From Paenibacillus azoreducens (GTDB taxonomy: Bacteria > Bacillota > Bacilli > Paenibacillales > Paenibacillaceae), in NCBI RefSeq assembly GCF_021654775.1, contig NZ_AP025343.1, positions 5,733,501-5,797,500 of the forward strand: a stretch of 64,000 nucleotides of DNA, written 5' to 3'. Shown piece by piece: positions 55,160 to 62,641 of this stretch. Every line of letters begins with the position of its first letter. Positions within the stretch are counted from its first letter, which is position 1. The position numbers and the translations under genes are program-made. The notes beneath the pieces are model-generated. The model was given only the letters and a program-made list of their open reading frames with translations. It was not told the origin of the DNA and ran no database searches.

Positions 55160-55913
55160 GATGCTCACCTCCGAGCTCTGCCAGGACCTCCAAAATTCTT
55201 TGGAAAAATGTTTTTCGCGTTAAGTTCATCTTGCGGATTTCCGTAAAGAGCTCTCCGTCTTTGATAAAGATAACGCGCTTGCAGTAGCTGGCCGCATACG
55301 CATCATGCGTTACCATCATAATGGTCGATTGGTTGGTCTCATTAAGATGGCTCAGACTCTCCAGCAGGCTTGTCGCGGATTTGGAATCCAGCGCTCCGGT
55401 GGGCTCGTCCGCCAGAATCAGGCTTGGATTGGTCACAATGGCGCGGGAAGCCGCCGTACGCTGCTTCTGTCCCCCGGAAATATGGTACGGATATTTGTCC
55501 AAAATTTCCCGGATGCCAAAAGTGTCGGCAATTTCGTTTACGCGTTTCTCAATCTCGCCGGCAGGCACCTTGGATAAAGCAAGCGGAAGAAGTATATTTT
55601 CTTTGACTGTAAGCGTGTCGAGCAGGTTATAATCCTGAAAAATAAAGCCGAGCTTGTTCCGGCGGAAGTCCGACAGCTTTTCCTCATTCATGGATCCGAT
55701 CCTTTGGCCGTCGATGATAACTTCACCCGAAGTCGGCGCATCGATGGTGGAGAAAATGTTCAGCAGCGTGGATTTCCCCGCACCGGACGGACCCATGATG
55801 CCGACAAACTCGCCCTCCTGAATATGCAGGTTAATCTCCTGCAGCGCAGTATAAATATTCCCTTTCATACCAAACGTTTTAGCAACATCTATAGCTTGCA
55901 AAATAGTTTTCAT
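55146..55913 (-). CDS. BceA-type ABC transporter ATPase
   Basis: A 255-residue ATPase of the MacB/BceA group, partner of the permease encoded just downstream. Walker [14 protein letters not shown]-loop FIFQDYNLL, signature [14 protein letters not shown], Walker [14 protein letters not shown] and the H-loop VTHDAYAA are all intact. The pair most likely confers resistance to, and senses, peptide antibiotics acting on lipid II cycle intermediates. TAAGGAGA precedes the ATG. First gene of the module. Confidence 0.92.
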   Translation of the reverse strand: MKTILQAIDVAKTFGMKGNIYTALQEINLHIQEGEFVGIMGPSGAGKSTLLNIFSTIDAPTSGEVIIDGQRIGSMNEEKLSDFRRNKLGFIFQDYNLLDTLTVKENILLPLALSKVPAGEIEKRVNEIADTFGIREILDKYPYHISGGQKQRTAASRAIVTNPSLILADEPTGALDSKSATSLLESLSHLNETNQSTIMMVTHDAYAASYCKRVIFIKDGELFTEIRKMNLTRKTFFQRILEVLAELGGEHHDVV

Positions 55914-55928
55914 TGGGTTGGTCTCCTT

Positions 55929-56011
55929 ACCTAACAGAAGTTAACGAACACTAATGTTAGGATAACCGCCGTACCTTACAGCATTTTAATCCGAACCTTA
56001 CATAAACCTTA
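55929..56011 (-). promoter_or_regulatory. Phased ACCTTACA-type boxes upstream of bceA
   Basis: On the plus strand ACCTTACA occurs at 55973-55980 and 55995-56002, with ACCTTAAA at 56006-56013 and ACCTAACA at 55929-55936. Spacings of 44, 22 and 11 bp are whole multiples of a helical turn, as expected for tandem binding of an OmpR-family regulator. They lie upstream of the bceA start and could bind the regulator encoded in the module. Confidence 0.55.
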
Positions 56012-56013
56012 AA

Positions 56014-56198
56014 AGTTCGCTTTTGATAAGTAAAACGTCTATCGGCGCACCCTTTAGGAAGACAGACCGCATTTAGCGGTATTTTTTCTTGCGATATAGA
56101 ATTTTATCAGCTTCCGCTAATAACGGATAAATTCCATATCTAACACGAAGTAAATCAGGAAGGAACTCGACATCGAATCTTGAATTCAGCCGGGCCTA
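56014..56198 (+). repeat. Family 1 remnant, copy F (both ends lost)
   Basis: Recognisable from AGTTCGCTTTTGATAAG, the hairpin-1 and hairpin-2 arms (GCGATATAGAATTTTATCAG, ATTCCATATCTAACACGAAG) and GAATCTTGAATTCAGCCGGG. It is truncated at both ends, lacks duplicated flanks, and its hairpin-1 arms no longer pair well. It lies in the 450-bp gap between bceA and the MFS gene. Confidence 0.8.
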
Positions 56199-56264
56199 AG
56201 CGCGAATGCATACGTAGAAAGTTTCCTCCGAAAACATTTCAGGTGCTGGCGCCAGAACGCCAAA

Positions 56265-56304
56265 AACCCCCAGAGTCCGCCGATCAAGCGACGCTCTGAG
56301 GGTT
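56265..56304 (-). terminator. Terminator of the MFS transporter gene
   Basis: AACCCTCAGAGCGTCGCTTG pairs with the GCGGACTCTGGGGGTT arm; TTTTTGG follows on the minus strand. Confidence 0.75.
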
Positions 56305-56371
56305 CATGCATTCTTTTTCATGTTTTCTAATCCGATAAAGTTTTAAAGTTCCGATATGTTTCAATTCCTTA

Positions 56372-57580
56372 TTATGCCGACTTCTCCGCCTTCAGCAATT
56401 TTCGGACGAACATCCAGCCGCCAATCGGCGCTGCCCCAAGAGCCAGCATAAGGATGGTAATGATTAGAGGCGCTTGGCTGATGCTGAGCACGATAATAAA
56501 AATAAAGGTGCCCAAAAGACGTCCCACCATCAGGCTGAGCTCGCGTAGAACCACCAACTCGACCCGCTTTTCCACCGTTTCGGGATTGGTTCCCATTAGA
56601 TCGAAACCCGATGAAGTCATCGGCAAAATATACAGCGGCATAAACACAGAGGTTCCGATGCCAAAGATCAGAAGGGCTCCATACCCTGTCTTCCACAGCA
56701 GCGGAAGGATCACGATCCACAGCAGCAGCGCTCCGGCAAGCATGCCAGTATTTCGGAATCTTGGTTTGTACCATTTTCCTGCAAGCCAGTAGGTCAGCAG
56801 CGATATTGCGGAAGTGATCAACGTAAATTGTCCCAGCTTCGCCTCCTGCTTTGTCGCGACAAAAACCAGCAGGCCGATCAGAAAAGCAAAGACGCCTTCG
56901 CGTACTCCCTGAGCAATCAGTCCCGGAGTCATAAGCCGCCATGGACTGCCTTTGCTTTGCAGCTGCGTTATCGGCTCCCTCCAATGATAAGCGCCGCCGT
57001 TTTTCCTTTTTTTGAGAAAAAAGCTGAGCACGACGCAAAGCGCATAAATAACAAGCGAGATGGTGAAAACGAGCCGATATCCTTTATCGCCCTTCAGCCA
57101 AGTAATGAGCAGCCCTGAAACCCAAGGCCCCACGATGCCGGTAACCGAACCTAACAATCCTACCCAGCCGTTAAACAAATCCCGGTTTTCCCGGTCCGTC
57201 ACTTCGAAATAAACGACGTTAAATGCAAGCCAGAACAACCCGATCGCCAGACCAAGCAGCAGGCCCAGCGGCCAAATCCAATGCACAATATCCGCACCGC
57301 CCCATAAAACCAGGAGATAAAACACCCCTGAAAGGACGACGCCCGCCCGCAAAGCATTCATCTTGTTGTATTGCTTTACCCACTTGCCGCCGATCCAAAA
57401 GGTCAGGCCAACCGCGACTTGCTGGGCAATGGTAAACCAACCGATCATGGCGTAATCCTGCTTGCTTTTCCATAAGTATACATTCAAAAAGGTACCGGAC
57501 AGGGCTCCCGCCAGAACGATCAGCCCATTAACGGCCAGCAAAAGCTGCGATTGGCGGTCTAAATGTGCCGTCGTTTTCAG
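56372..57580 (-). CDS. MFS transporter (YqgE-like)
   Basis: A 12-helix major facilitator protein. Helices follow from LLLAVNGLIVLAGALSGTFL, with the typical loop 2-3 basic stretch GGKWVKQYNKMNALRAG and a central cytoplasmic loop near residue 200. It resembles B. subtilis YqgE, of unknown substrate. The start is uncertain: a CTG at 57580, 6 nt after GAAGGGGGG, gives 402 residues; the next candidate, a TTG at 57541, has no ribosome site. No other gene shares the operon. Confidence 0.8.
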   Translation of the reverse strand: MKTTAHLDRQSQLLLAVNGLIVLAGALSGTFLNVYLWKSKQDYAMIGWFTIAQQVAVGLTFWIGGKWVKQYNKMNALRAGVVLSGVFYLLVLWGGADIVHWIWPLGLLLGLAIGLFWLAFNVVYFEVTDRENRDLFNGWVGLLGSVTGIVGPWVSGLLITWLKGDKGYRLVFTISLVIYALCVVLSFFLKKRKNGGAYHWREPITQLQSKGSPWRLMTPGLIAQGVREGVFAFLIGLLVFVATKQEAKLGQFTLITSAISLLTYWLAGKWYKPRFRNTGMLAGALLLWIVILPLLWKTGYGALLIFGIGTSVFMPLYILPMTSSGFDLMGTNPETVEKRVELVVLRELSLMVGRLLGTFIFIIVLSISQAPLIITILMLALGAAPIGGWMFVRKLLKAEKSA

Positions 57581-57645
57581 AAAAGTCCCCCCTTCATACC
57601 GGACATGCGCTCTATCTTAACATGCCCCAAAGGAAAGCAAAATAG

Positions 57646-57759
57646 CCCCACAAAGTGTATCGGAAAGAAGTCCGACGCCTCTCACAGAGGGGCGCTTTTG
57701 CGAAGCAAAAGTACTGAGTGGAGCCTATGCTTCGATGCTTATCCAGATATTTTGCGGGG
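57646..57759 (+). repeat. Family 2 repeat carrying one nested 63-bp unit
   Basis: Ends CCCCACAAAGTG and TATTTTGCGGGG. The nested unit (about 57658-57720, TATCGGAAAGAAGTCCGACG to AAGTACTGAG) interrupts the element after the first arm, the same place as the double unit at 5653-5778. Confidence 0.85.
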
Positions 57760-57784
57760 ACACTGAATTCTATAATCTAACATA

Positions 57785-57837
57785 CCCCACAAAGTAGACG
57801 TGTGCCCTTCGAAGCTTATTCCGATTACTTTGCGGGG
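57785..57837 (+). repeat. Family 2 repeat, no nested unit
   Basis: Ends CCCCACAAAGTA and TTACTTTGCGGGG, then ACCCCGGAACTTTATGAG. Its interior (GACGTGTGCCCTTCGAAGC) matches the 5613 copy, making it the unit-free counterpart. Together with the 57646 copy it fills the spacer between the MFS and zinc-ribbon genes. Confidence 0.85.
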
Positions 57838-57906
57838 ACCCCGGAACTTTATGAGATACCCGAAGTTTATGCTTTCTTACAACTTAAAAAAAGACGCCGA
57901 AGCGTC

Positions 57907-58461
57907 TTAGGCCTTGCCTTGGCTCAAATGATCCACCATGCGCAGGCGGTCTTCCTCGGACAAGTTCTCTTCCACATGGAAACAACCCGTGCAGACATAC
58001 ATATTGAGCCGGAATGGCGGCTTAATGACCGGTTCAGTTAAGGCACTGAACTTCGTCGGAACAAAACCTTGCTCCGCAATTTCCCGCGTCCCGGCCAAAA
58101 TCATGTAATCGCGGCATTTGGGACATTCCGGAACTTCTTCCTGTTCATCCAAAATCTTTTCCACGCATTCCTCATAGTTCATCAGGTCATGGCTTTCCCC
58201 GAATTTATCCAACGTGCGGATTGAAGGCGGAAGCGTATGCCGCATATCCTCATCGGACCAAAGCGACGTATCGTCCGCTTCGTCTTGTTCATCCTCCCAG
58301 TCCGCCTCTTCTTCCGCATCCTCTTCACCAAGCTGTACATTCAACGTCCGGTAACCGTTCAGCTCGTTCTGACAATAAGGGCAGGTTTCTTCCGGGCCGA
58401 TTTCTTCATCCCAGACGATTTCAGTCTGGCACCATGGGCAAACGGTGTTTTCCATTGCCAT
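57907..58461 (-). CDS. Acidic protein with two zinc-ribbon halves
   Basis: A 184-residue protein I do not recognise by name. CPWC and CPYC near the N-terminus (residues 8-30) and CPKC and CTGC in the C-terminal half form two separate zinc-ribbon-type pairs. Between them is a strongly acidic stretch (EEDAEEEADWEDEQDEADD). No enzymatic motif is seen; a regulatory or adaptor role is possible. Its start lies 8 bp after the 26-residue ORF, within the mutS2 operon. GAGGAG lies 4 nt before the ATG. Confidence 0.7.
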   Translation of the reverse strand: MAMENTVCPWCQTEIVWDEEIGPEETCPYCQNELNGYRTLNVQLGEEDAEEEADWEDEQDEADDTSLWSDEDMRHTLPPSIRTLDKFGESHDLMNYEECVEKILDEQEEVPECPKCRDYMILAGTREIAEQGFVPTKFSALTEPVIKPPFRLNMYVCTGCFHVEENLSEEDRLRMVDHLSQGKA

Positions 58462-58469
58462 TCATCTCC

Positions 58470-58550
58470 TCAATGTTTCATTAAATAAACGACACCGACC
58501 GTAAAAAATATGACGGCCACCACGAATAAAATTCTAGGCAGATATTTCAT
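58470..58550 (-). CDS. 26-residue membrane peptide
   Basis: A very small gene with GGGAGGAAAAC directly before the ATG. The peptide MKYLPRILFVVAVIFFTVGV continues VYLMKH: one hydrophobic helix with a basic residue at each end. It sits 21 bp after the DUF350 gene and 8 bp before the zinc-ribbon gene, all in one direction. I know no named family; co-transcription suggests a link with the DUF350 membrane protein. Confidence 0.65.
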   Translation of the reverse strand: MKYLPRILFVVAVIFFTVGVVYLMKH

Positions 58551-58571
58551 GTTTTCCTCCCGGAAAAAGCT

Positions 58572-58991
58572 TTAGAAAATGCAAGCTCCTATCACATAAG
58601 ACAACGAAACCGAAATCAATAAGGAGAAAACCCCTACCGCACGGTTGTCTTTACGGATCTCCTCATCCACCGAAAAAACAGGCGTCAAAAACTCAAACAG
58701 CAAATAAGAGACGAACAACAGGATAAACCCATAAGTCCCCCATTTCATCGTTTCGTAAAGGGAAGTTTTCGCCTCAATGCTGTATCTCAGCACATTGCAA
58801 ATCGCAAAAAATTTGCCTCCGGTAGCGAGTGAGGCCGCGACATTGCCGCGACCGATCTCTTTCCAGAAGTTATATCTGGCCACCACCTCAAACAAACCTA
58901 AAAACACAATCAGGGCCACGATGGCCACCGCAAAATATCCAACCAGCATCCCCAGTGGATGCGATAACAAATGGTCAAGCGAATTTTTCAT
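58572..58991 (-). CDS. DUF350-family membrane protein
   Basis: A 139-residue integral membrane protein with four predicted helices (about 15-38, 52-75 weak, 83-104, 117-138). GGKFFAICNVLRYSIEAKTS and DNRAVGVFSLLISVSLSYVI match the DUF350 (YjfL/UPF0719) pattern of two repeated helix pairs. Function is unknown; such proteins often occur beside genes for membrane stress. It follows mutS2 by 44 bp. Confidence 0.78.
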   Translation of the reverse strand: MKNSLDHLLSHPLGMLVGYFAVAIVALIVFLGLFEVVARYNFWKEIGRGNVAASLATGGKFFAICNVLRYSIEAKTSLYETMKWGTYGFILLFVSYLLFEFLTPVFSVDEEIRKDNRAVGVFSLLISVSLSYVIGACIF

Positions 58992-59035
58992 TTTCCTGCC
59001 TCCTTCAAGTCATACATATGAGCTTATTTGCGCGA

Positions 59036-61408
59036 TTATTGCAGCTCCGCTACCGTAACCCCAGTTCCGCCTTCCCCATAATTGCCGAGACGGAAACTTT
59101 TGATATGTTTATTCCTGCGCAAATAGTCAGTAATCCCTTTCCGGAGTATGCCCGTTCCTTTACCGTGAATCAAATACACCTGACCCAAATTGGCAAGGAA
59201 GGCCTCGTCGATAAAACGATCCACTTCAATCAATGCTTCTTCGAGGTTGGCCCCGCGCAAATCCAGCTCGTTGCGGATATGGTCATCCCGCGTACGTTTT
59301 AATGTCGTCGCATGCCGCTGCGCCTGCTTGGCAGCCGCTTCATGAGTTTGAACGAGCTCCAGATCATCCAGGGAGACCTTCATCTTCATAATGCCGAGCT
59401 GAACAACCGCTTCTTTAGGCCCTGCCAGTTCGACCACATGCCCCTTCTGGTTCAGACTATACACCATAACCTCATCGCCCGCTTCGATTTTGCGCGGTGC
59501 TTTGGTTTTTTGTGTCTTTGTCTTTTGCCGCTGCTGCGGTTCAGCCTCGTCAAGCATCTTCCGGGCTGCAATCAGCTTATGCTCCTTGACGGAAGCTCCT
59601 TCCTCCTTGGCCAGCTGCCGCAGGTCGCTGATGATCTCCTCCGCCTCGCGTCTTGCTTTGGCAATGACCTCACGTGCTTCGGACTGGGCTTTTTCGACCA
59701 GACGGTCGCGCTGCTGTTCGAGTTTCTCCAGCTCCTGCTGGTGTTTGCTTCGCAGCTCTTCCATTTCTAGGCGCAGCTTTTCCGCTTGTTCCCGCTCGAC
59801 TTCGGCGCCAAGCCGGTTTTCTTCAAGCGATGCGATCATATGCTCGACGCGTTGGTCTTCTTCCGTTACCTCTCCGCGTGCAAAATCCAAAATTTTGTTC
59901 GGCAGCCCTAGGCGTTCCGCGATCGCAAACGCATTGCTTCGGCCCGGCACGCCTACAAGCAGCCGGTACGTCGGGCTTAACGTATTGACGTCAAACTCCA
60001 TGCTCGCATTGATGACGCCTTTACGTTCATAGGCATATGCCTTCAATTCGCTGTAATGCGTCGTGGCGACCATGCGGCAGCCTGTTTGATGTATATGCTC
60101 CAGAATCGCAATCGCCAGCGCCGAACCTTCAGCAGGATCGGTGCCGGCACCGACCTCATCCAGGAGAACCAGGCTTTTCGGCGTCATATGCTTTAGAATA
60201 CGGATAATATTGGTCATATGGCTGGAGAAGGTGCTGAGGCTTTGCTCAATGCTCTGCTCATCGCCAATATCGGCATAAATAGCGTCGAATACGCAAAGCT
60301 GGCTGCCTTCCTCCGCCGGTACAAACAATCCGGACATGGCCATCAAGCTCAAGAGTCCGATCGTTTTAAGCGTTACTGTCTTACCGCCTGTGTTTGGACC
60401 CGTAACGATAATCGAGGTGTAGGAATTCCCAAGCTCCACATCAATAGGGACCACCTTGTCCATCTCAATGAGAGGATGACGGCCCTTGCGAAGCTTGAGG
60501 AAACCACGGTCATTCATTCGCGGCATCGATGCCTTCATGACATGAGCCAAACGCGCCTTGGCAAAAATAAAGTCAAGCTGTCCCACCAAATCCAGATCGA
60601 ACTGCATCAATTCAGCCTGGTCTCCAACCAATGCCGACAGTTTCTGCAAAATGATTTCAATTTCGCGTTCTTCCTTCATCCGCGTTTCGCGCAGTTTGTT
60701 GTTCATCGCCACAATCGATTCCGGTTCGATGAACAGGGTTGCGCCGGAGCCGGATTGATCATGCACGATACCGCCAAAATAAGAACGGTATTCCGCTTTT
60801 ACCGGAATAACAAAACGGTCCCCGCGGATCGTCACGATCTGATCTTGAAGCATTTTGGCTACGGATGAGGAACGGATCATGTTATCCAGCTTCTCGCGGA
60901 TACGCACCTCTCCTCCGCGCAGTTCCCTGCGAATTTGCGCCAGCTGCGGACTTGCCGAATCCAGCACCTCCGCTTCCTCCGAGATACAAGCTTTTATGGA
61001 ATCTTCAAGCGCTTTTTGTTCGGATATATTTTCGCTGATGCTTACAAGCAGATTAAGCGGCTCGTCCTCATTCATTTGGGAAATAAAACGTTTGATACGT
61101 CTTGAGCCATACGCCGTGTTGCTGATTGCCAGCAGTTCATGCGTATTCAGCGTACCGCCGATCTTCGCCCGTTTCAAGGCAGCGGAAATATCGGTGATAC
61201 CGCCAAAGGAAGGCGCTCCTTTCAAGCGCTCGACGGTATACGCCTCATCGGTTGCTTGCAGCAATTTTTTGACTGATTCGAGATCGGTATCCGGCCGCAA
61301 ATTTTCGATGATATGTTTGCCCATGGAGGTCTGGGCATAACTTGCACATGTATTTAAAATCTTGCGGTATTCCAGCGTCTGCAAAATTTTGTCGTCCAAG
61401 AATTTCAC
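59036..61408 (-). CDS. mutS2: MutS2 endonuclease / ribosome-rescue ATPase
   Basis: A 790-residue MutS-type ATPase lacking the mismatch-recognition domain. Walker A is TGPNTGGKTVTLKT (about residue 330), Walker B VLLDEVGAGTDPAEG, and the ABC-type signature STFSSHM. A coiled coil (about 515-620) leads to a KOW-like linker and the C-terminal Smr nuclease domain (ELDLRGANLEEAL, HGKGTGILRKGI). MutS2 suppresses recombination in some species and splits collided ribosomes in B. subtilis. The GTG at 61408 (MKFLDDKILQTLEY) is preferred; an ATG 12 nt upstream has no ribosome site. Confidence 0.93.
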   Translation of the reverse strand: MKFLDDKILQTLEYRKILNTCASYAQTSMGKHIIENLRPDTDLESVKKLLQATDEAYTVERLKGAPSFGGITDISAALKRAKIGGTLNTHELLAISNTAYGSRRIKRFISQMNEDEPLNLLVSISENISEQKALEDSIKACISEEAEVLDSASPQLAQIRRELRGGEVRIREKLDNMIRSSSVAKMLQDQIVTIRGDRFVIPVKAEYRSYFGGIVHDQSGSGATLFIEPESIVAMNNKLRETRMKEEREIEIILQKLSALVGDQAELMQFDLDLVGQLDFIFAKARLAHVMKASMPRMNDRGFLKLRKGRHPLIEMDKVVPIDVELGNSYTSIIVTGPNTGGKTVTLKTIGLLSLMAMSGLFVPAEEGSQLCVFDAIYADIGDEQSIEQSLSTFSSHMTNIIRILKHMTPKSLVLLDEVGAGTDPAEGSALAIAILEHIHQTGCRMVATTHYSELKAYAYERKGVINASMEFDVNTLSPTYRLLVGVPGRSNAFAIAERLGLPNKILDFARGEVTEEDQRVEHMIASLEENRLGAEVEREQAEKLRLEMEELRSKHQQELEKLEQQRDRLVEKAQSEAREVIAKARREAEEIISDLRQLAKEEGASVKEHKLIAARKMLDEAEPQQRQKTKTQKTKAPRKIEAGDEVMVYSLNQKGHVVELAGPKEAVVQLGIMKMKVSLDDLELVQTHEAAAKQAQRHATTLKRTRDDHIRNELDLRGANLEEALIEVDRFIDEAFLANLGQVYLIHGKGTGILRKGITDYLRRNKHIKSFRLGNYGEGGTGVTVAELQ

Positions 61409-61633
61409 TGCTCCTCTCATACAATGCTTCTATTATATACGAAACACCCGGGACTACGCCATTTGCGAAAACAACTATAACAATTTTCCACTAAATCCGG
61501 CAGGAGCCGATACATAAGATTTCACGAATTGAATACAATAAACGATGCATACAGAATCCATTTCATAATAAACGAACAAACGTATTATGAGATGATTCAT
61601 CAACGTATCTTTCACGCAAAGGAGGCCAATTGC

Positions 61634-61987
61634 ATGAATTTTCTGGGTCATGTCGTACGATTTATCGTTTCCGCGATTGTGCTTATGATTGTCGGCTGGA
61701 TCGTTCCGCAATTCTCCGTCGGTGGTTTCTGGAGCGCTCTGCTGCTGGCTCTGGTCATTGCCCTGCTTGGCTGGGCTATTGAAGGAATCTTCGGCAAGAG
61801 AGTCACGCCGTTCGGTCGGGGCATTGTCGGTTTTATCGTCAGCGCGCTGGTCATATACATCGCCCAGTTTATCGTGGGTGGAGTCAGCGTCACGATTCTG
61901 GGGGCAGTGCTAGCCGCTCTCGTCATCGGAATCATCGACCTGTTCATTCCGGTAACGCCGTTCAACGCCGCCAAAGACCGCAAATAA
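61634..61987 (+). CDS. Phage-holin-like membrane protein (YvlD family)
   Basis: A 117-residue membrane protein with four helices (about 8-24, 30-50, 62-82, 84-104) and the family pattern FIVSAIVLMIVGWIVP and LGWAIEGIFGKRVTPFGRG. YvlD-type proteins belong with the envelope-stress YvlABCD group; despite the holin label they are not known lysis proteins. AAAGGAGG lies 8 nt before the ATG at 61634. Divergent from mutS2. Confidence 0.85.
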   Translation: MNFLGHVVRFIVSAIVLMIVGWIVPQFSVGGFWSALLLALVIALLGWAIEGIFGKRVTPFGRGIVGFIVSALVIYIAQFIVGGVSVTILGAVLAALVIGIIDLFIPVTPFNAAKDRK

Positions 61988-61999
61988 CCGTACATCCGA

Positions 62000-62030
62000 A
62001 ATACCCCCGTTCACATGGAACAGGGGTATT
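62000..62030 (+). terminator. Terminator of the YvlD-like gene
   Basis: AATACCCCCGTTC pairs with GAACAGGGGTATT across a 4-nt loop, then TTC. Confidence 0.8.
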
Positions 62031-62139
62031 TTCATGCTGTTCACCAATTATTCAAATCAGACCTGCTCCGAACTTCCATTTTTGGGGTATCATGACTATT
62101 AGAATTGTCACAAAAATTTAAGTTTTGAGGAGGATTGCA

Positions 62140-62529
62140 TTGAAAAAGTCCATTGCTTTTATTCTTTCCTGCATGCTTTTATTGGTTCTTTCCGCTTGCG
62201 GAGAAAAAAATAAAGAGTCTCAAGCCGCAAGCGGCGGAGTCAGCGACACAGGTGCCGCCCCCAGCGAGGAAATGGTCATCAAAGCGAAAAATTTTGCTTT
62301 TGATAAACAAGAATATCATCTTAAAAAAGGCGTTCCCGTCAAAATCACCTTCGAAAATGAGGAAGGCACCCACGCCGTGTTAATTCCAGGGCTTGAGCTG
62401 CAGCTCGATCAAAAACATAAATCCCAAGTAGTAACCCCTGAAAAAGCCGGTATCTTCGAGATGACCTGCTCCGTATATTGCGGCTCAGGGCATTCAGCCA
62501 TGATCTCCAAAGTGATTGTGGACGAGTAA
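62140..62529 (+). CDS. Lipoprotein with CuA-type cupredoxin domain
   Basis: A 129-residue secreted lipoprotein. The TTG at 62140 is the start (AGGAGG 8 nt upstream); an earlier in-frame TTG overlaps the ribosome site. The signal peptide ends in the lipobox LSAC (Cys20). The cupredoxin fold carries all CuA ligands: His in EGTHAVLIPG, then CSVYCGSGHSAM (Cys, Cys, His, Met). It resembles the soluble half of cytochrome c oxidase subunit II without its membrane helices, so it may deliver electrons or copper to oxidase. Confidence 0.83.
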   Translation: MKKSIAFILSCMLLLVLSACGEKNKESQAASGGVSDTGAAPSEEMVIKAKNFAFDKQEYHLKKGVPVKITFENEEGTHAVLIPGLELQLDQKHKSQVVTPEKAGIFEMTCSVYCGSGHSAMISKVIVDE

Positions 62530-62548
62530 ACCTGCTACAAGCGCAAGC

Positions 62549-62613
62549 AATCCCCCTACAGACAATAAACAGGATCGGAATCATGATGTCCTGTTTGGAA
62601 TCCTTTAGGGGGA
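62549..62613 (+). terminator. Terminator of the cupredoxin lipoprotein gene
   Basis: AATCCCCCTA and TAGGGGGATT arms enclose an inner AAACAGGA/TCCTGTTT hairpin; TTTTTG follows. A branched, larger than usual terminator. Confidence 0.75.
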
Positions 62614-62641
62614 TTTTTGCAAAGTTTATCTTTACGATGAA

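Noticed and set aside
61634..61987. Prophage holin
   Set aside because: The protein is of the YvlD type found in bacterial chromosomes, and no lysin or other phage genes are nearby.
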